Assembly: GCF_900236475.1 (NCBI RefSeq)
Contig: NZ_LT963352.1
Coordinates: 186,001-250,000, forward strand
Length of the DNA: 64,000 nt
From: Streptomyces chartreusis NRRL 3882
GTDB taxonomy: Bacteria; Actinomycetota; Actinomycetes; Streptomycetales; Streptomycetaceae
Direction: 5' to 3'
This document shows, in pieces, positions 27,402-35,615 of this stretch. Within the stretch, counting starts at the first letter, position 1, and each line of letters opens with the position of its first letter. A program made the translations under genes and the position numbers. The notes beneath the pieces are model-generated. The model was not told the origin of the DNA, did no database searches, and saw nothing but the letters and a program-made list of their open reading frames with translations.

Positions 27402-27917
27402 TCACGAGGCCGACCGGCCGGGCTGCTTCGGCGCCCGCATCGCCGGAACCGGCTGCTGCCCCGCGGCCTTGCGCTCCGCGTCCAGAGCACGTCCGGCCGC
27501 CCGCAGCGTACTGAGGACCGCGGTCACCTCGCGTACCGACTCCTCGGGGATCACCGACCCGATCCGCAGTTCCAGCTCCTCCTCGAAGACCTTCAGCGCC
27601 CCGTCCACCAGCTTCCGCCCCTCAGGGGTGAGCTCGACGATCGAGGAACGGCGGTCGTTCGGATTGGCCTTCCGACCACACAGCCCCGCCGCCTCCAGAC
27701 GGTCGACGACCTTGCTCGTGCCGCCCACCGTGATCGAGAACTCCTCCGCGATGTCCTGGATCCGCCGCCCAGGCCACCTCAACAGCAGGTGCAGCACCTC
27801 GAACGAGGTCAGCGCCAGGTCGTACTCCGCCCGCAACCGCTCCTCGATGCCGCCCCACAACTCGATCTCCAGCGAGACCAGCTCCCGGTACAGCAGCTTC
27901 AGGTCAGCGTCAGCCAT
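27402..27917 (-). CDS. MarR-family regulator
   Basis: A 171-residue winged-helix regulator. It shows the dimerisation helix KLLYRELVSLEIELWGGIEE, the recognition region IQDIAEEFSITVGGTSKVVD and the wing RKANPNDRRSSIVELTPEGR. The C-terminal tail is basic and Pro-rich. It is convergent with the VOC-to-PPOX run and is its most likely local regulator. The AT-rich region upstream (CTTCCAAAGAATTATCTTCC then ATAGACAGTT) contains its probable promoter and operator. Confidence 0.92.
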   Translation of the reverse strand: MADADLKLLYRELVSLEIELWGGIEERLRAEYDLALTSFEVLHLLLRWPGRRIQDIAEEFSITVGGTSKVVDRLEAAGLCGRKANPNDRRSSIVELTPEGRKLVDGALKVFEEELELRIGSVIPEESVREVTAVLSTLRAAGRALDAERKAAGQQPVPAMRAPKQPGRSAS

Positions 27918-28422
27918 TACTCATCTTCCAAAGAATTATCTTCCATAGACAGTTAATTGTAGGTCACCGCTATCGGGACTCTCCACGAATGCCGGGTGTA
28001 CGTACCGACGTGGACGGGATGAAGCCAAGATCTCAGCCGGTCGTCGGTGGCAAGGGCCTGTGCTATGGGCCGAGCGTGGCCCGTCGAGCGCGGGTGTCAC
28101 GAGGTCGCCTCCTGGGTGGTGCGGTAACGGTGATGCTGGGCGGCGATGTCGCGGTGGCGCAGGCGTGCGGCCAGCGGTGGCGGGGTGAGGGGCGAGTCTG
28201 CTTGGTGTTCCAGCGTCGCGGCCTGTGCGAGTCCGCCGTTGCCACCGTGCTCAACAAGCAGGACAAGAAGAAGCTCGTCCTCGCCCCCGCCCGCGCCGCG
28301 CGAACCTGGTTGGCCATGCACCGGCACCGCTGGCACACCCGCCACCAGATCCTGGCCCGAACCAGCCACTACCAAGCCCGAGCTGCACGGACTCACTCAC
28401 CGTGAAACCACCGGCCGTCACA
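27918..28422. other. 505-bp gap with a possible transposase tail
   Basis: The MarR promoter region lies at the left edge. Near 28300-28390 the plus strand reads AARTWLAMHRHRWHTRHQIL then ARTSHYQARA, similar to the W..W..RHQARA..HY end of IS701-type transposases, but no more than about 35 codons are recognisable. Nothing else is supported. Confidence 0.4.
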
Positions 28423-28881
28423 CTAGTGGTGCCAAGCTCGCCCGCCCGTGTTGTGGATGAACCGCTGCAACACCTTGAGGGTGGTCAGGTACTCCTCGTC
28501 GGAGATACCCGCATGCCGTTCCGCCCAGAGCTCGTCCTGAAGGGCCGCGGCCTTGTCGTAGAACGCCCTGCCCTCAGCCGTGAGGCCCAGGCGCCCCTCG
28601 GCATCCTCGGTGATCCAGCCCTGGGCGATGATCGTATCGATCTCCGACTCCATGGTTTCCGGGCCGACGTCGAGGTAGTTCCGAAGGAGGCGGGACACTT
28701 CGTCACGGGTCTTCACGTTGTCGGCGCTTGCCACCTGCGCGAGGACCCACCACTGCGGTTGGGTGGTGCCGATCCCGGCGAGGGCGGCCCGGGTGCGGGC
28801 GATGACAGCCTTGTAGGCCGCCCAACTCCAGTAGCCGATGGGCTGCTTGATCAGGTCGGTGTCGCTGTGCGAGTACTCCAT
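28423..28881 (-). CDS. MarR-type winged-helix regulator
   Basis: A 152-residue protein with the MarR layout: dimerisation helices (IGYWSWAAYKAVIARTRAAL), a helix-turn-helix around TTQPQWWVLAQVASADNVKT and RDEVSRLLRNYLD, a wing near GWITEDAEGRLGLTAEGRAF, and C-terminal helices with WAERHAGISDEEYLTTLKVL. Its upstream region carries a MerR-type promoter (28925-28955), so it seems to be expressed under control of a MerR-family activator not present nearby. Confidence 0.85.
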   Translation of the reverse strand: MEYSHSDTDLIKQPIGYWSWAAYKAVIARTRAALAGIGTTQPQWWVLAQVASADNVKTRDEVSRLLRNYLDVGPETMESEIDTIIAQGWITEDAEGRLGLTAEGRAFYDKAAALQDELWAERHAGISDEEYLTTLKVLQRFIHNTGGRAWHH

Positions 28882-28924
28882 GGCCAGGATCCCTGTCGTT
28901 GTCTGAGTCGGTCCGACGAGATCG

Positions 28925-28955
28925 ACCGTAGAAACTCAACTGGACTTGAGGTCAA
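28925..28955 (-). promoter_or_regulatory. MerR-type promoter with 19-bp spacer
   Basis: On the minus strand a -35 TTGACC (28955-28950) and a -10 TACGGT (28930-28925) are separated by exactly 19 bp instead of 17. The spacer region contains the palindrome CTCAACTGGACTTGAG (28935-28950). Over-long spacers filled by a dyad are the signature of promoters activated by MerR-family proteins through DNA distortion. Transcription would start near 28918, 37 bp before the MarR-type gene. Confidence 0.7.
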
Positions 28956-29149
28956 GGGTGTACCGGTCGAGTCGTCCGAGAAGGCCTAGTTGCTACTCAC
29001 TCACCGCGAGACCACCGGCTGTAGTACCAGCCGCCCTGCTGGCCCGCTCAACAGCGACCTGTGTCCATGCCGGCAAGCCCGAATGCCCGTGCCCAAGGAG
29101 ACGCCGGTAATGCCCTGCAAGGGCGGCTCCGGGCCTTCGAACGGCGCAT

Positions 29150-29374
29150 CACTGCCCTAGGGGTCTGAGCCAAAGGCAGCTCAGGGCCCACGCAGGCTCT
29201 GTGACGGGGCCGGTGACGGCTTGCCGAGCAACCGCTCACCAGCACGTCGACGATCGCCGCGAACAGCGTCTCATCAGGCGTGTCCTGCGTCCCGCCCCCT
29301 GCGGACGCATCGTCGGTGGAAGGATCAACGGCTTCGCGATCTCCCACAGTCCGTCCGGAACGATCCAACTCCAT
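29150..29374 (-). pseudogene. IS5-family transposase N-terminal fragment
   Basis: GGGTQDTPDETLFAAIVDVL then VSGC is readable on the minus strand, and in another frame just before it LWEIAKPLILPPTMRPQG. Both are consecutive blocks near the start of IS5-group transposases (LWE-x-x-KPL...GGGTQ...DETLFAAI-x-VLVSGCAW). The catalytic core is missing. No other gene is supported in 28960-29427. Confidence 0.65.
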
Positions 29375-29427
29375 CTTCTACGCCCCGTACCGGCGTCAAC
29401 GACCGCCTCACCACGAAGGACACACTC

Positions 29428-30114
29428 TTACTCCCCTGGACCCGCAACCGTGAAAGGTCCCACAGCGGAGGCGACACACGCGGAGATGTCCGTTTCCACG
29501 CCCGCCGCCAAGCCCTCCTCACAGAGACGGCCTCCCCTCTCGCGCAGGTCCAGGTAGAAGCGCGTGAACTTGCCGTCCTGCCTGAGGCCGTGGATGCGTT
29601 CGTCGATGTAACCAAGGTCGTTCAGGACCTTCCTGACCTTTGCAGGGGTGGGCTCCGAAACCGCCTGCAGCGCCTGGCCGATGCGCTGTTCGTGCTGGAC
29701 GCTCATGCACCGGTCTCGGTCGTTCAGTTCCGCCTCGGGGCCCGTGGGGGCGCCAGGCTCGATCGGGACAGCCGGAGGGGTCTCGCCGGGGGCGAGGCTC
29801 TCCCTCCCCTCCTTCCCCGAGCCGGTTGGCCTCTTGTGAGACGGGCCTGACTCGGTCTCGGTCTGGGTCTCGGACTCGCTCTCAAGACACGGCTGCGCAA
29901 CCTTGTGCAGCATCGCCATGAACCCCGCCTGCTCAGGCTCCGACGATGTGGCACTCTCAGCGGCGCTGACGCTGCTGGCCGGCTTGCTCTCAGACCCACC
30001 GTCACTCGGGCTCTCGCTCCCACAGCCGGCAAGCACCAAGGTCGCGAGCGCGGTTGCCGTCAGGGCACGTCGGGGGCGGACAAGTGGGCTGATGGAAGCG
30101 GAGATCCGTGTCAT
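29428..30114 (-). CDS. Lipoprotein with C-terminal PxxAKVRKVLNDLGY helical domain
   Basis: A 228-residue exported protein with signal peptide and lipobox LAGC (Cys at about 30). A low-complexity stretch rich in Ser, Glu and Thr (residues 32-100) links to a C-terminal domain with EPTPAKVRKVLNDLGYIDER and IHGLRQDGKFTRFYLDLRER, and closing Cys residues. I do not recognise a named family. The ATG at 30114 was chosen because it begins the signal peptide; GGAG lies some 12 bases upstream. Confidence 0.7.
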   Translation of the reverse strand: MTRISASISPLVRPRRALTATALATLVLAGCGSESPSDGGSESKPASSVSAAESATSSEPEQAGFMAMLHKVAQPCLESESETQTETESGPSHKRPTGSGKEGRESLAPGETPPAVPIEPGAPTGPEAELNDRDRCMSVQHEQRIGQALQAVSEPTPAKVRKVLNDLGYIDERIHGLRQDGKFTRFYLDLRERGGRLCEEGLAAGVETDISACVASAVGPFTVAGPGE

Positions 30115-30675
30115 GGGCGCAGTCTCCGGCCGGCGTCGCGCGCCCCGCATGAGTGTGCGTACTCATATACACAATCACTCACGGAACGTGGCTGTGAGAT
30201 CTTCCTACGCCTCATCCGCCTCACCACGTAGGACACGGCCTCAGACAGGTCAGCCCCTGGGCGCTGGTAATGCGCCTGCTTGACGCTCCTGGTTCAGTTC
30301 AGGCTCGCTGTCGCCATCCGTTCGGACCTGCCTCGGAAACAGCGCCCTGCGATGCGGCAGCCAGTGATCCGGAGCACGCCACGCCTGCGGTCCTGTCACT
30401 TCGAACAGCCTCCGCAGCTGTACGGTAACGGGTGGTCGACCGTGCCGTACCTGAGGTCCAGCCGTCCGGAAATGCGCGCACCCGTCAGCTTCAGGCCTGC
30501 GATCCCACCGTCGCGCGCCGGCCCGCCGACCAGCAGCGCCCGCAGGTGATCTCCATCAGCGGGATGCTGGCGCCCGCCTGATCACGCTGACAACTCGGCA
30601 CCGGTAACACGCCCTTCCAGCGGTGCGTTGCCAGCCCGACCGGTGTTCAGAGGCGGGTACAGGTGTGAACGCGGA

Positions 30676-30770
30676 TCTGCTACCTCGGCGGCGTTCTCTC
30701 CGGACGGCCGCCTCCTCTCCACCGTCGGCGACGACACGACCGTGCGCCTGTGGGAGCGGCCGGGCGACCC
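30676..30770 (+). pseudogene. Single WD40-repeat fragment
   Basis: SATSAAFSPDGRLLSTVGDD then TTVRLWE is one canonical WD40 blade, which normally occurs in long tandem arrays. Nothing recognisable continues on either side, so it is a fragment of a lost WD40 protein. The rest of 30115-30966 contains no supported gene. Confidence 0.6.
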
Positions 30771-30966
30771 GTTCCCCTTGATGCGGCGTGCGCTGCTGCC
30801 GCTCGCGGCACGAACTCACTGGTATGACGGGCCGTCGGAGAAGTGTTCTCCCGGGTCCATATGGTGGTCGTGGGCGGCAACAACGTATCGGTGTTCACGG
30901 CCCGCGGTCTGCTCCACGTTCAAGGTATTGCCCTCCCCAACCCACCGTGCTTAAGGTCACCCCGCT

Positions 30967-31002
30967 TGTCGAATCGATTCGATCGATTCGATCGATGCGA
31001 CA
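30967..31002. promoter_or_regulatory. LacI operator cluster before the sugar importer
   Basis: A 36-bp near-palindrome begins TGTCG and ends CGACA. It contains CGAATCGATTCG (30970-30981) and a repeated ATCGATTCG register, so several overlapping CG-centred LacI half-sites can be placed. It lies 40 bp before the LacI start and is the probable autoregulatory and operon operator. Confidence 0.72.
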
Positions 31003-31041
31003 GAGCCGACGAATCCCGAGACGGGCCTGGTGGAGGTGGGG

Positions 31042-32103
31042 ATGACCACGATCAAGGACGTCGCCCAGCGGGCAGGCGTCGCGCCGAGCACCGTGTCGTA
31101 CGTCCTGAGCGGGTCGCGCAAGATCTCCGAGGACACCCGACGCGCGGTGCAGGTCGCGATCGACGAGCTCGGATACCACCCGCGCGCGAGTGCTCGTACG
31201 TTGCGCAGCGCACGGACCCGGGTGCTCGCGCTGGCCGCGCCGCGTGTGCCCGGGGCGTACCGGGCGGTCGACGGTCGGTTCGCGATCGACGTCACCGACG
31301 CCGCCCGTGTGCACGGGTACGACGTGCTGCTGATGACGGACAGCGACGGTGTCGCTGGGCTGCGCCGGGTGGCCCGCAGCAGGCTCGCGGACGCCGCGGT
31401 GCTGATGGCCGTCGAGGACCGCGACCCCCGTGTCGAGGTCCTGCGCGAACTGGGCTTCCCCGGGGCGCTGCTCGGTCACGACGATCACGCGGCGCTGCCC
31501 TGGACCGACCTGGACTGGGATGCCGCCGTCGCCCTCGCCGTGCGCGAGACCGCCGCTGCCGGACACCGGCGGATCCTCTTCCTCTCGTCGGCCGAGCACG
31601 AGGTCGCCGCGCGCCGCGGCTATGCCCTGCACGGTCTCGCCGGCGCCCGGCGGGCGGCCGTCGAGACCGGGGCCGATGTCCGCGTGATCCCGTCCCACTG
31701 CGACCCGGACGTCCTCGCGCGGCGGCTGAGCGAGGCGCTGGCCGCGCGGCCCGTCCCGACCGCGCTGGTCGTCCAGCACCTGATCCTCCTCCCCCGCCTG
31801 CTGGACGTGGTGGCGGCGGCCGGGTTGCGGGTCCCCCACGACCTGACCGTCGTGCTCGTCGGCAGTCTCCCGGACGAGCTGGGCATCCGGCATCTGCCGC
31901 GGATCGATCTGCCCGTCGCGGAGATGTCCACGGCCGTGACCCGGCTCGCCATCGGCGCGATCGGTCCCGGCCTCGACGACCGGTCATCGACTTCGCAGGA
32001 GCTCACCGCGGCACCTGCCTCGAGCATGCCTTCCGGCACGCCGCACCACGTGATCCAGCCGCGGATGGCCGGACCCGTTATCGCCCCGCCGTCGCCCAGC
32101 TGA
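31042..32103 (+). CDS. LacI-family transcriptional regulator
   Basis: A 353-residue sugar-responsive repressor. The N-terminus MTTIKDVAQRAGVAPSTVSY, VLSGSRKISEDTRRAVQ and IDELGYHPRASARTLRS is the LacI helix-turn-helix and hinge. The periplasmic-binding-protein-like core follows (RVLALAAPRV, DVLLMTDSDG, HRRILFLSSAEHE). The last 45 residues are Ser/Pro-rich and do not match the usual ending, though STSQEL before them does, so the C-terminus may be shifted out of its old frame. The ATG at 31042 sits behind GGAGGTGGGG. It precedes and probably controls the ABC importer genes. Confidence 0.9.
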   Translation: MTTIKDVAQRAGVAPSTVSYVLSGSRKISEDTRRAVQVAIDELGYHPRASARTLRSARTRVLALAAPRVPGAYRAVDGRFAIDVTDAARVHGYDVLLMTDSDGVAGLRRVARSRLADAAVLMAVEDRDPRVEVLRELGFPGALLGHDDHAALPWTDLDWDAAVALAVRETAAAGHRRILFLSSAEHEVAARRGYALHGLAGARRAAVETGADVRVIPSHCDPDVLARRLSEALAARPVPTALVVQHLILLPRLLDVVAAAGLRVPHDLTVVLVGSLPDELGIRHLPRIDLPVAEMSTAVTRLAIGAIGPGLDDRSSTSQELTAAPASSMPSGTPHHVIQPRMAGPVIAPPSPS

Positions 32104-32190
32104 CCATTTGGACCGCCCGTACGGCACGGCCGGCGACGCACCGTCGTCGGACACCGCAGTCCAGAGCCGCACATGTAACGGAGGACCGCC

Positions 32191-33456
32191 TTGCCGTTGT
32201 TAGCAGGACGCATCAGAACAAGACGCGGACGCGTTCCCGCACTCGCCGCCACGCTCGCCGCCACCCTTGCCTGTGCTGTCGTCGCGCCATGGCTGACCGG
32301 CTGCGCCGCGGAGCCCGACCCGGGCACCGTCACCGTGCTCAACTCGGCGACCGACACCGCCGAACACACCGCCAACCAGCGGTTCTTCGACCGCTGCGGC
32401 AAGCCGCTCGGCTTGAAGGTCGAGCAGATCAGCGTGCCCGCCGACCAGATCGCCTCCAAGGCGCTTCGGATGGCGTCGTCCGACTCGCTCACCGATATCC
32501 TGGAGCTCGACGGCTCGGAACTGCCCCAGTTCGCGCAGACCGAGGGCCTGCGGCCGCTCGACGAGGTCGGGGTCGACACCTCCGGCCTCTCCGCGAGCGC
32601 GAAGTCCCTCGGCTCGTACGACGGCACCCAGTACGGCATCGCCCGTTCCGTCAACTCCCTCGCGCTGATCTACAACACCGAGCTCCTCGAGGACGCGGGC
32701 ATCGCCGCGCCCACCACCTGGAAGGAGCTGCGGGCCGCCGCGAAGAAGCTGACCGCGGGTGACACGTACGGGATGGCCTTCAGCGCGAGCCCGAACGCGG
32801 ACGGCGTCTACCAGTTCCTTCCGTTCTTCTGGTCCGCGGGCGGTGACGAGACCGAGATCGACAACGGCAGGGGCGAGGCCGCTCTCCAGCTCTGGAAGGA
32901 CCTGGTCGCGGACGGTTCCGCCTCCAGGTCCGTCGTCAACTGGAACCAGCAGGACGTCAACGACCAGTTCGTCGCGGGCCGCGCCGCCATGATGATCAAC
33001 GGGCCGTGGCAGGTGCCGGTCCTCAACGCCCAGAAGAACCTGGACTGGGCGGTCGCGAGCATTCCGGTGCCCGAGGCGGGCAAGCCGGCGGTGCCGCCCA
33101 TCGGCGGCACCGTCATGGCCGTACCGAAGAACGACGAGGACCCGGCCCGCGAGAAGAACGCCGGCAAGGTCCTGAACTGCCTCAACTCCGAGGAGAACCA
33201 GCTGCAGTGGGGCGAGTCGGTCAACAACGTGCCCACCCGCGCCAAGGCCGCACAGGCGTACGCGAAGCAGAACCCGAAGCTCGCCGCCTTCGCCGAGCTC
33301 GTCACCACCGCCCGCTCCCGTACCGCGAAGGTCGGCACCGGCTGGCCGGCCGTCGGCGACGCGCTCGCGGGCGCTTTCCAGTCCGTGCTGACGGGCCGGA
33401 CCAGTCCGGAACAGGCCCTGCACCGGGCCCAGCAGCAGGCTTCGACAGGGAAGTGA
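32191..33456 (+). CDS. Sugar ABC transporter substrate-binding lipoprotein
   Basis: A 421-residue extracytoplasmic solute receptor. A TTG start (strong AACGGAGGACC site) is followed by a long Arg-rich signal peptide and lipobox LTGC (Cys about 39). The fold shows VTVLNSATDTAEH, the YDGTQYGIARSVNSLALIYN block (family-typical Y-x-x-P-x...LIYN) and FVAGRAAMMINGPWQVP. It belongs to the carbohydrate uptake (CUT1, MalE-like) group. It starts 87 bp after the LacI gene and is 10 bp before the first permease. Confidence 0.92.
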   Translation: MPLLAGRIRTRRGRVPALAATLAATLACAVVAPWLTGCAAEPDPGTVTVLNSATDTAEHTANQRFFDRCGKPLGLKVEQISVPADQIASKALRMASSDSLTDILELDGSELPQFAQTEGLRPLDEVGVDTSGLSASAKSLGSYDGTQYGIARSVNSLALIYNTELLEDAGIAAPTTWKELRAAAKKLTAGDTYGMAFSASPNADGVYQFLPFFWSAGGDETEIDNGRGEAALQLWKDLVADGSASRSVVNWNQQDVNDQFVAGRAAMMINGPWQVPVLNAQKNLDWAVASIPVPEAGKPAVPPIGGTVMAVPKNDEDPAREKNAGKVLNCLNSEENQLQWGESVNNVPTRAKAAQAYAKQNPKLAAFAELVTTARSRTAKVGTGWPAVGDALAGAFQSVLTGRTSPEQALHRAQQQASTGK

Positions 33457-33466
33457 GGAACCGGCC

Positions 33467-34426
33467 ATGACCGCCATCACCTCCTCGGCGCCCGCCACGG
33501 GCACCGCTGAAACGAAGTCCGCCTCCGGCCGCGCTCCGCTGCGCCGCGAGCTGCTGCGCTGGCTCTTCGTCGCTCCCGCGCTCGCCTACATGGCGCTCTT
33601 CTTCGGCTACCCGCTCGTCCGCAACATCGTGATGAGCTTCCAGCACTACACGCCGAAGACCTACTTCACCGGCGAAGCCCCGTTCAACGGCTTCGACAAC
33701 TGGCGGGCCGTCTTCGCCAACGAGTTGTTCACCGACGCCCTGTGGCACACGGCCCTGTTCACCGTCGGCTCGCTGCTCGGCCAGTTCACCGTCGGCCTGG
33801 CCCTCGCCGTCTTCTTCTCCCGCCGCTTCCCGCTCTCCGGCTTCGTGCGCGCCATCCTGCTGCTGCCGTGGCTCGTGCCCATGGTCGTCTCCGCCGTCGT
33901 CTGGCGGCGCATCCTCGACCAGGACCACGGCATGCTGAACACCGCTCTCCACGCGGTCGGCCTGGTCCCGCAGGACGGCGTGCCGTGGCTGAGCAGCCCC
34001 GGCGTGGCACTGCTGTCGGCGGTCCTGGTCAACATCTGGATCGGCATCCCGTTCAACATGGTCATCCTCTACGGCGGCCTCCAGGAGATCCCGCGCGACC
34101 TGTACGAGGCCGCGTCGCTCGACGGCTCCGGCCCATGGCGGACGTTCCGCAGCATCACGCTGCCGATGCTGCGACCGGTGATCACCGTCGTGCTCGTGCT
34201 GGGCTTCATGTCGACGGTGAAGATCCTCGACCTGATCCTGGCACTGACCTCGGGTGGGCCCGCGGACTCCACCCAGACCCTGGGCACCGTCACGTACCAG
34301 CTCTCCTTCCTTCAGCTCGACTTCGGCCAGGGCGCCGTGGTGGGCAACGTCCTGATCCTCATCAGCGCGGTCTTCGCCGTGCTGTACCTGCGGGCCAACC
34401 GCGCCGACTTCGGCAAGGGGAAGTGA
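33467..34426 (+). CDS. Sugar ABC transporter permease (MalF/UgpA-like)
   Basis: A 319-residue inner-membrane permease with six predicted helices, beginning LLRWLFVAPALAYMALFFGY then PLVRNIVMSFQHY. The cytoplasmic EAA loop EAASLDGSGPWRTFRSITLP is intact and would dock an ATPase. It forms a heterodimer with the next gene. The usual shared ATPase (MsiK type in streptomycetes) is encoded elsewhere, as no ATPase gene is present here. Confidence 0.92.
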   Translation: MTAITSSAPATGTAETKSASGRAPLRRELLRWLFVAPALAYMALFFGYPLVRNIVMSFQHYTPKTYFTGEAPFNGFDNWRAVFANELFTDALWHTALFTVGSLLGQFTVGLALAVFFSRRFPLSGFVRAILLLPWLVPMVVSAVVWRRILDQDHGMLNTALHAVGLVPQDGVPWLSSPGVALLSAVLVNIWIGIPFNMVILYGGLQEIPRDLYEAASLDGSGPWRTFRSITLPMLRPVITVVLVLGFMSTVKILDLILALTSGGPADSTQTLGTVTYQLSFLQLDFGQGAVVGNVLILISAVFAVLYLRANRADFGKGK

Positions 34427-34432
34427 CCGTCG

Positions 34433-34468
34433 ATGAACCGACCGATGAACCGACCGGTGACCCGACCG
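34433..34468 (+). repeat. 12-bp tandem repeat at the permease start
   Basis: Units ATGAACCGACCG, ATGAACCGACCG and GTGACCCGACCG, followed by a partial fourth GTGAAC, lie in frame. Expansion or loss of units would move the start codon relative to the ribosome site. Confidence 0.8.
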
Positions 34469-35284
34469 GTGAACCTTCTCCGCGTTCGTTCGGTGTGGAA
34501 CACCGCCGCCGCGCTGCTGATCCTCGCCGTGCTCCTCTTCCCTGTGTACTGGATGCTCAACACCGCCCTTCAACCCGAGTCGAGCATCGCCGCCACCGAG
34601 TGGTTCCCCCTCTCGCCGTCCCTGAAGAACTTCGACACGGCGATCAGCACCCAGGGCGGCTCGCTGCTCACCAGCCTCGGCGTCGCACTCGGCGCCGTCG
34701 CCGTCTGCCTCGCGCTCGCCGCGCCCGCCGCGTACGGGCTCGCCCAGTTCGGACTCCGCGGCGGGCAGGGCATCGTCTTCGCGACGCTGATCACGCAGAT
34801 GGTTCCGGGCATCGTCATCGCCAACGCCCTGTACAGCGCCTATGCGCAGCTCGACCTCGTCAACTCCTATCTGGGGCTGATCCTGGCGGACGCCTCGCTC
34901 GGTCTGCCGTTCGCGGTCGTACTGCTGCGGGCGTTCATGGTGTCGATCCCGAGCGAGGTCGTCGAAGCCGCCATGGTGGACGGGGCGAACCGCTTCACCG
35001 CGTTCGTACGGATCGTGCTGCCCATGAGCCGCAACGCCCTGATCACGGCGGGACTGTTCACCTTCCTCTTCGCCTGGTCGGATTTCATGTTCGCGCTCAC
35101 CCTCAACACCACTGACGACGTCAAGCCCATCACGCTCGGCATCTACCAGTTCGTCGGCGCACATGTCAGCGACTGGGGCGCGGTCATGGCGACCGCGGTG
35201 CTCTCCGCCGTACCGGCCGCGGTCCTGCTCGTCGTCGCCCAGAAGTACATCGCCGCCGGGATCACGGGCGGGTCGGTCAAGTAG
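34433..35284 (+). CDS. Sugar ABC transporter permease (MalG-like)
   Basis: A 283-residue permease with six helices, EAA loop EAAMVDGANRFTAFVRIVLP, and a conserved VLLFPVYWMLNTALQPESSI first extracellular segment. It begins six bases after the previous stop. The first three units of the reading frame are a 12-bp tandem repeat (MNRPMNRPVTRPV), each of which contains a possible ATG or GTG start. The first ATG was chosen because AAGGGGAAG lies at proper distance. It ends the operon; no glycosidase follows. Confidence 0.9.
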   Translation: MNRPMNRPVTRPVNLLRVRSVWNTAAALLILAVLLFPVYWMLNTALQPESSIAATEWFPLSPSLKNFDTAISTQGGSLLTSLGVALGAVAVCLALAAPAAYGLAQFGLRGGQGIVFATLITQMVPGIVIANALYSAYAQLDLVNSYLGLILADASLGLPFAVVLLRAFMVSIPSEVVEAAMVDGANRFTAFVRIVLPMSRNALITAGLFTFLFAWSDFMFALTLNTTDDVKPITLGIYQFVGAHVSDWGAVMATAVLSAVPAAVLLVVAQKYIAAGITGGSVK

Positions 35285-35386
35285 GGCGGTTATGTTTCTC
35301 CGTCCGGGGCGCCGTCGTCGGTCTGATCGAGTGATCGAGTTCAAAGGGGCGGGCGTATCGCCAGGGCGTGCGTCAGTGAACGGACA

Positions 35387-35500
35387 TCAGTGCGCGGTGA
35401 AGCCACCATCGACGGGGAGAGCTGTTCCCATGTCGGCGACCATCGGGGTGTCGATGACGCCGGGGCACACGGCGTTGATGACGCCCGCATCAGTCACTAC
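35387..35500 (-). pseudogene. Short-chain dehydrogenase C-terminal fragment
   Basis: The minus strand reads GVINAVCPGVIDTPMVADMG and TALPVDGGFTAH. These are the conserved NAV-PG-x-x-TPM and DGG-x-TAH ends of a short-chain dehydrogenase, joined with the usual intervening 30-40 residues deleted. It overlaps the IS701-type end at 35483. Confidence 0.65.
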
Positions 35501-35554
35501 AAAACGACGCGGACACAGCCCCTGAAACCGTCCAGCAATCAGTGCAAACACCGT
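35483..35554 (+). repeat. IS701-type 3' end, copy flanking the lasso cluster on the left
   Basis: This 72-bp sequence (GCCCGCATCAGTCACTACAA...) matches 41368-41438 with only a few differences, in the same orientation. It encodes the last residues of an IS701-type transposase (RISHYK...) plus the region beyond. It is a truncated IS end. Confidence 0.8.
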
Positions 35555-35557
35555 TGT

Positions 35558-35601
35558 GAGGGTGTGCCTCGATGAGCTGGAGTTCGTCGAGGAACACCCT
35601 C
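35558..35601 (-). terminator. Terminator of the lasso-peptide operon
   Basis: The arms 35558-35572 (GAGGGTGTGCCTCGA) and 35587-35601 pair over 15 bp with one mismatch around a 14-base loop. It begins 14 bp after the stop of the exporter gene on the minus strand. Confidence 0.75.
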
Positions 35602-35615
35602 GGCGGGGGTCGCGG

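Noticed and set aside
30230..30660. Possible small coding frames between the lipoprotein and the WD40 fragment
   Set aside because: No ribosome sites, no recognisable blocks, and composition that fits non-coding or badly decayed DNA.
33302..35344. A 680-codon open frame on the minus strand opposite the sugar importer genes
   Set aside because: It lies wholly antisense to the binding protein and both permeases, which have clear families, ribosome sites and spacing. Its product is rich in Arg, Glu and Gly with no motifs, as expected from the complement of high-GC codons.
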